A stretch of 64,000 nt of DNA, taken from assembly GCA_021793155.1 (NCBI GenBank), contig JAJYTF010000013.1, positions 1-64,000 of the forward strand, written 5' to 3'. The position numbers and the translations under genes were made by a program. Source of the DNA: Pseudomonadota bacterium. Lineage in GTDB: Bacteria > Pseudomonadota > Alphaproteobacteria > Rhodospirillales > Magnetospirillaceae. Of the stretch, positions 61,631-64,000 are shown in pieces (within the stretch, counting starts at the first letter, position 1; each line of letters starts with the position of its first letter). Below the pieces are notes generated by a model. It saw only the letters and a list, made by a program, of their open reading frames with translations. It did no database searches and was not told where the DNA came from.

Positions 61631-63232
61631 TCAATGTTGGCTGGTCGACAAGGCCGTCGAAGCCGAGGATGCGGTCGATACGGGGGCGGTCAGGCTCAGG
61701 GCATGCACATAGAGCCCGTGGTCGAGGATCAACTGGCGCGCCAGCTCCCCGTCGAGGGCAACGTCCCCCTGCTTGGCCGCCGGGCAAGAGGCACGCAGCT
61801 GCGCCCGCTCAGCGGTCTCGTCGATGGTCGAGGCCCGCCAGGTGGCGATGCTGGCGGAGACCGGCGAGTGTCCGTCGCGCACCGGCGCCAGCAGGGCGGC
61901 GGGTTGGGCGTGGACGTCGGCCGTGCAAATGGTGGGCAGCACGCCGAGCCCGTGCAGGGCGTAGCCGCTGGGGCTGTAGAAGCGGGACCAGGTAAGGGTC
62001 ATCTCGCCGTCATTGGGCATGCGGATGACGGTCTGGACGGTTCCCTTGCCATAGCTGTTGGTGCCGACGACCACGGCTCGCCCCGAATCCTGCAGGGCGG
62101 CCGTGACGATCTCGGCCGCCGAGGCGGATCTGCCGTCCACCAGGACGACGAGCGGGACGTTGGCGGCGACTGCGTCGGGAGCGGCATCATAGACTTGCAG
62201 CGAGGCCGGATGGCGGCCACGGGTGGATACGATCCGGCCGTGGGTCATGAACAGGCCGGCGACGGCTACACCCTGGTCGAGAAGGCCGCCGGGATTGCCG
62301 CGCAGATCGAGGATCACGCCTTTGAAATTCGGCATGGCCTCGGCCTGCCTGAGATATTCGGTAGCGCTTGCGGCGGTATTCTGGTTGAAGCCGGTGATGG
62401 CGATGGTGGCGATGCCGTCCTTTGTGGTCATGGTGACCGTGGGGGGCACGATGAGGCCCCGATGCAGGGTGACGGTAGCCGACTGCGGGTTGCCGCCATG
62501 GCTGACCGTCAGCGCCACGGCGCTGTCGATGGGGCCGCGCAGGCGCTTCGAGATCTCGTTCTGGCTGAGCCCGGCCAGGCTGGTTCGATCGATCGCCGAA
62601 ACATGGTCGCCGACCGCCAGTCTGGCCTCGGCCGCCGGCGTCTCCGGCATGACCTCGGTGAGCACTATGTCCTGCGGCTCGACCTGATAGCGCACGCCGA
62701 CGCCGCCAAAGCCGTTGCGGAAGGCTCGGTGCTCACGGGCCTCGGCGGCGCCGGCATAGCGTGAAAAGATATCAAGTTTGGCAAGCGTCGCGTCAAAGAC
62801 GGCTTCGTAGATCTTCTCGTCGTCGACCTTGCGCAATTCGGGTGAAACGGCGGCGGCATCGCGGGCGATGGCCATGATCAACGAAGCCCAGCCGTCGGGG
62901 TCGGAATCCGCGGGAGCCGGGTATTCGGCGACATGGTCGTCGCGATAGCGGAAGAGGACCCGGCCCGGCGCCGGCCGTTCGAAGATCAGCGCCGGATCGA
63001 TGGCCGACAGTCCTTTCAGTCCCTCGAAAGCGACATTGCCGATGTTCACATCGGTCAGATAGCGGTCCTGTATCATCTCGAAACCGAAGGCCAGCACCCG
63101 ATCCGGCGAATTTGCCGGATTGTTGTCGGGACTGCCGACCGCGGCTTGGCTGATCGGGGCACAGGCGCCGGCGATAAACAGGGTACCGGCAACGATCCAT
63201 CGGGATAAGGCCTTCGTGGTCAACGCTCTCAC
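61631..63232 (-). CDS. S41-family C-terminal-processing peptidase with PDZ domain (lipoprotein)
   Basis: A 533-residue envelope protease. A hydrophobic N-terminus ends in FIAGAC (probable lipobox). A PDZ domain (about 170-260, GVGVRYQVEPQDIVLTEVMP and VGDHVSAIDRTSLAGL) precedes the S41 core with VILDLRGNPGGLLDQG, DGRSASAAEIVTAALQDSGR and YGKGTVQTVIRMPNDGEMTL. The C-terminal 100 residues match the paralogue at 2204-3559 closely. GTG start with no clear ribosome site, so a nearby alternative start is possible. Confidence 0.92.
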   Translation of the reverse strand: MRALTTKALSRWIVAGTLFIAGACAPISQAAVGSPDNNPANSPDRVLAFGFEMIQDRYLTDVNIGNVAFEGLKGLSAIDPALIFERPAPGRVLFRYRDDHVAEYPAPADSDPDGWASLIMAIARDAAAVSPELRKVDDEKIYEAVFDATLAKLDIFSRYAGAAEAREHRAFRNGFGGVGVRYQVEPQDIVLTEVMPETPAAEARLAVGDHVSAIDRTSLAGLSQNEISKRLRGPIDSAVALTVSHGGNPQSATVTLHRGLIVPPTVTMTTKDGIATIAITGFNQNTAASATEYLRQAEAMPNFKGVILDLRGNPGGLLDQGVAVAGLFMTHGRIVSTRGRHPASLQVYDAAPDAVAANVPLVVLVDGRSASAAEIVTAALQDSGRAVVVGTNSYGKGTVQTVIRMPNDGEMTLTWSRFYSPSGYALHGLGVLPTICTADVHAQPAALLAPVRDGHSPVSASIATWRASTIDETAERAQLRASCPAAKQGDVALDGELARQLILDHGLYVHALSLTAPVSTASSASTALSTSQH

Positions 63233-63240
63233 CTAGGGGT

Positions 63241-63561
63241 ATGTCCAAAGAAGTACCGCGCCGGATTATGACCAAGGCTTAACCGATCGGTACAGGAAAT
63301 TTGGCTACCTCTGAAGAGGTGGAGACCACAGGTCTAACCATCGCCGAAGACGTTTCAATCGGCGATGGTGACGGGTTTTGCGCTGTGATGCCCGGTGATC
63401 CGCTCCGGGCGCCCGGTCCCAAGCGTCCGGATAAGGCGGCCCACCATCAGAGCGGTTCCGCGGTCATCCCTCGCCTTCGCGGGGGCTGGCTCGGATCGCG
63501 AGGCGAGAGAAGTCGCGCAGGCTTGTCGCAAGTTCCGCTTCGCAGCGAAGCGGAACTTGCC
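63241..63561. other. Gene-free gap with repeat-like GC hairpins
   Basis: No supportable gene in about 320 bases. It contains a GTCATCCCTCGCCTTCGCGG word near 63463 resembling the dispersed repeats, and a strong hairpin at 63528-63560. Confidence 0.55.
63528..63560. terminator. 16-bp perfect hairpin downstream of rnr
   Basis: GCAAGTTCCGCTTCGC (63528-63543) is exactly complementary to GCGAAGCGGAACTTGC (63545-63560). It ends one base from the rnr stop codon. It lacks a U-run, so it may act as an mRNA 3' stabiliser or a Rho-assisted terminator. Confidence 0.65.
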
Positions 63562-64000
63562 CTAACTGCGCCGGCGCTCGCGCTGTCGGCGCCCCTTGGG
63601 CGGGATGGCTTTGGCCCGGCGCGGCTTCCCGGCCGCGCCTGCTGACTGCATCAGGCGAAACACAAGGCTGCCGGTCAACGGGTCGGCTTCCGCCAGTTCC
63701 ACCTCAACGGCTTCACCGAGGCTGAACACCAGACCCATGCGCTTGCCGATCAGGCAATGCCGAACCTCGTCGTGGGTGTAATAGTCAGCCGGCAGAGAGG
63801 AAATGGGGATCAGCCCGTCGGCGCCGGTTTCGTCCAGGGTGACGAACAGGCCGAAGCGGGTGACGCCATTGACTCTTCCTGCGAACTGCGCGCCGACCCG
63901 GTCGGCGAGGAAGATGGCGGTGAAGCGGTTCAGCGCGTCGCGCTCGGCGGCGGCGGCCCGACGCTCGGTGGCCGAGATATGTTCGCCGATCTCGGCGAAA
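63562..64000 (-). CDS. rnr: Ribonuclease R, C-terminal part (runs off the window)
   Basis: The last 146 codons of an RNB-family 3'-5' exoribonuclease. The translation has ISATERRAAAAERDALNRFT (end of the RNB domain), then the S1 RNA-binding domain with FAGRVNGVTRFGLFVTLDET and GLIPISSLPADYYTHDE, and a basic tail ending RRQRERRRS. This combination is typical of RNase R. Confidence 0.92.
   Translation of the reverse strand, partial: FAEIGEHISATERRAAAAERDALNRFTAIFLADRVGAQFAGRVNGVTRFGLFVTLDETGADGLIPISSLPADYYTHDEVRHCLIGKRMGLVFSLGEAVEVELAEADPLTGSLVFRLMQSAGAAGKPRRAKAIPPKGRRQRERRRS

Overview
The window looks like the chromosome of a high-GC alphaproteobacterium of the Rhodospirillales kind (Magnetospirillum/Phaeospirillum-like is my best guess). 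This is inferred from gene content: an ScfR/PccR regulator beside pccB, a SigF/NrsF pair driving a bufferin operon, glnBA behind a sigma-54 promoter, DivK, and H2-sensing genes of the HupUV/HupT/HupR type. No rRNA, transposase, phage or CRISPR was found. One tRNA (His) is present.

Layout. 1-5.7 kb: start of pccB and its divergent regulator, an S41 protease-like lipoprotein and small secreted proteins. 5.7-9.3 kb: a bufferin (copper-binding RiPP) operon with an MNIO enzyme, divergent from an ECF sigma/anti-sigma pair, with an exact SigF-type promoter between them. 9.5-11.5 kb: dgcN-dgcA for D-glutamate use.

12-35 kb: a large [NiFe]-hydrogenase island. It holds the H2 sensor hupUV, a group 1c (Hyb-type) enzyme hybOABC behind a sigma-54 promoter, the protease hybD, hupF/hypC, hupK, hypABCDE, a HemG-like flavodoxin overlapping hypE, hoxX, the NtrC-type regulator hoxA/hupR, the kinase hupT and a translationally coupled FetAB-type transporter. 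The likely logic is: HupUV senses H2, HupT and HoxA relay the signal, and HoxA with sigma-54 switches on hybOABC. The Hyp, HupK and HoxX proteins build the NiFe(CN)2CO centre. hypF was not found here. Three apparently unrelated genes (membrane protein, HD-GYP, AsnC-like domain) sit between hupUV and hybO.

35-44 kb: glnBA, an aminotransferase, tRNA-His, then a signalling block with three LuxR-type regulators and a hybrid histidine kinase around an AT-rich island. 44-54 kb: a phospholipase D-VTT fusion with a nuclease-like partner, a cytochrome c, an envelope-stress-like membrane operon (DUF4383, holin-like, DUF3618), ompW with a palindrome-rich promoter, YajQ, and a PIG-L/glycosyltransferase pair. 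54-58 kb: tandem Crp/Fnr regulators, a DUF2249 protein, a haem-copper-oxidase-like membrane protein and a hemerythrin, which I read as a possible nitrosative/redox stress module. 58-64 kb: purU, a third Crp/Fnr regulator, DUF423, divK, rpmG, a second S41 protease (paralogue of the first, with its PDZ domain intact) and the 3' end of rnr.

Dispersed palindromic repeats with GTCATCC ends occur in several intergenic gaps, and a related GATCCCCGC hairpin lies inside the bufferin-modifying gene.
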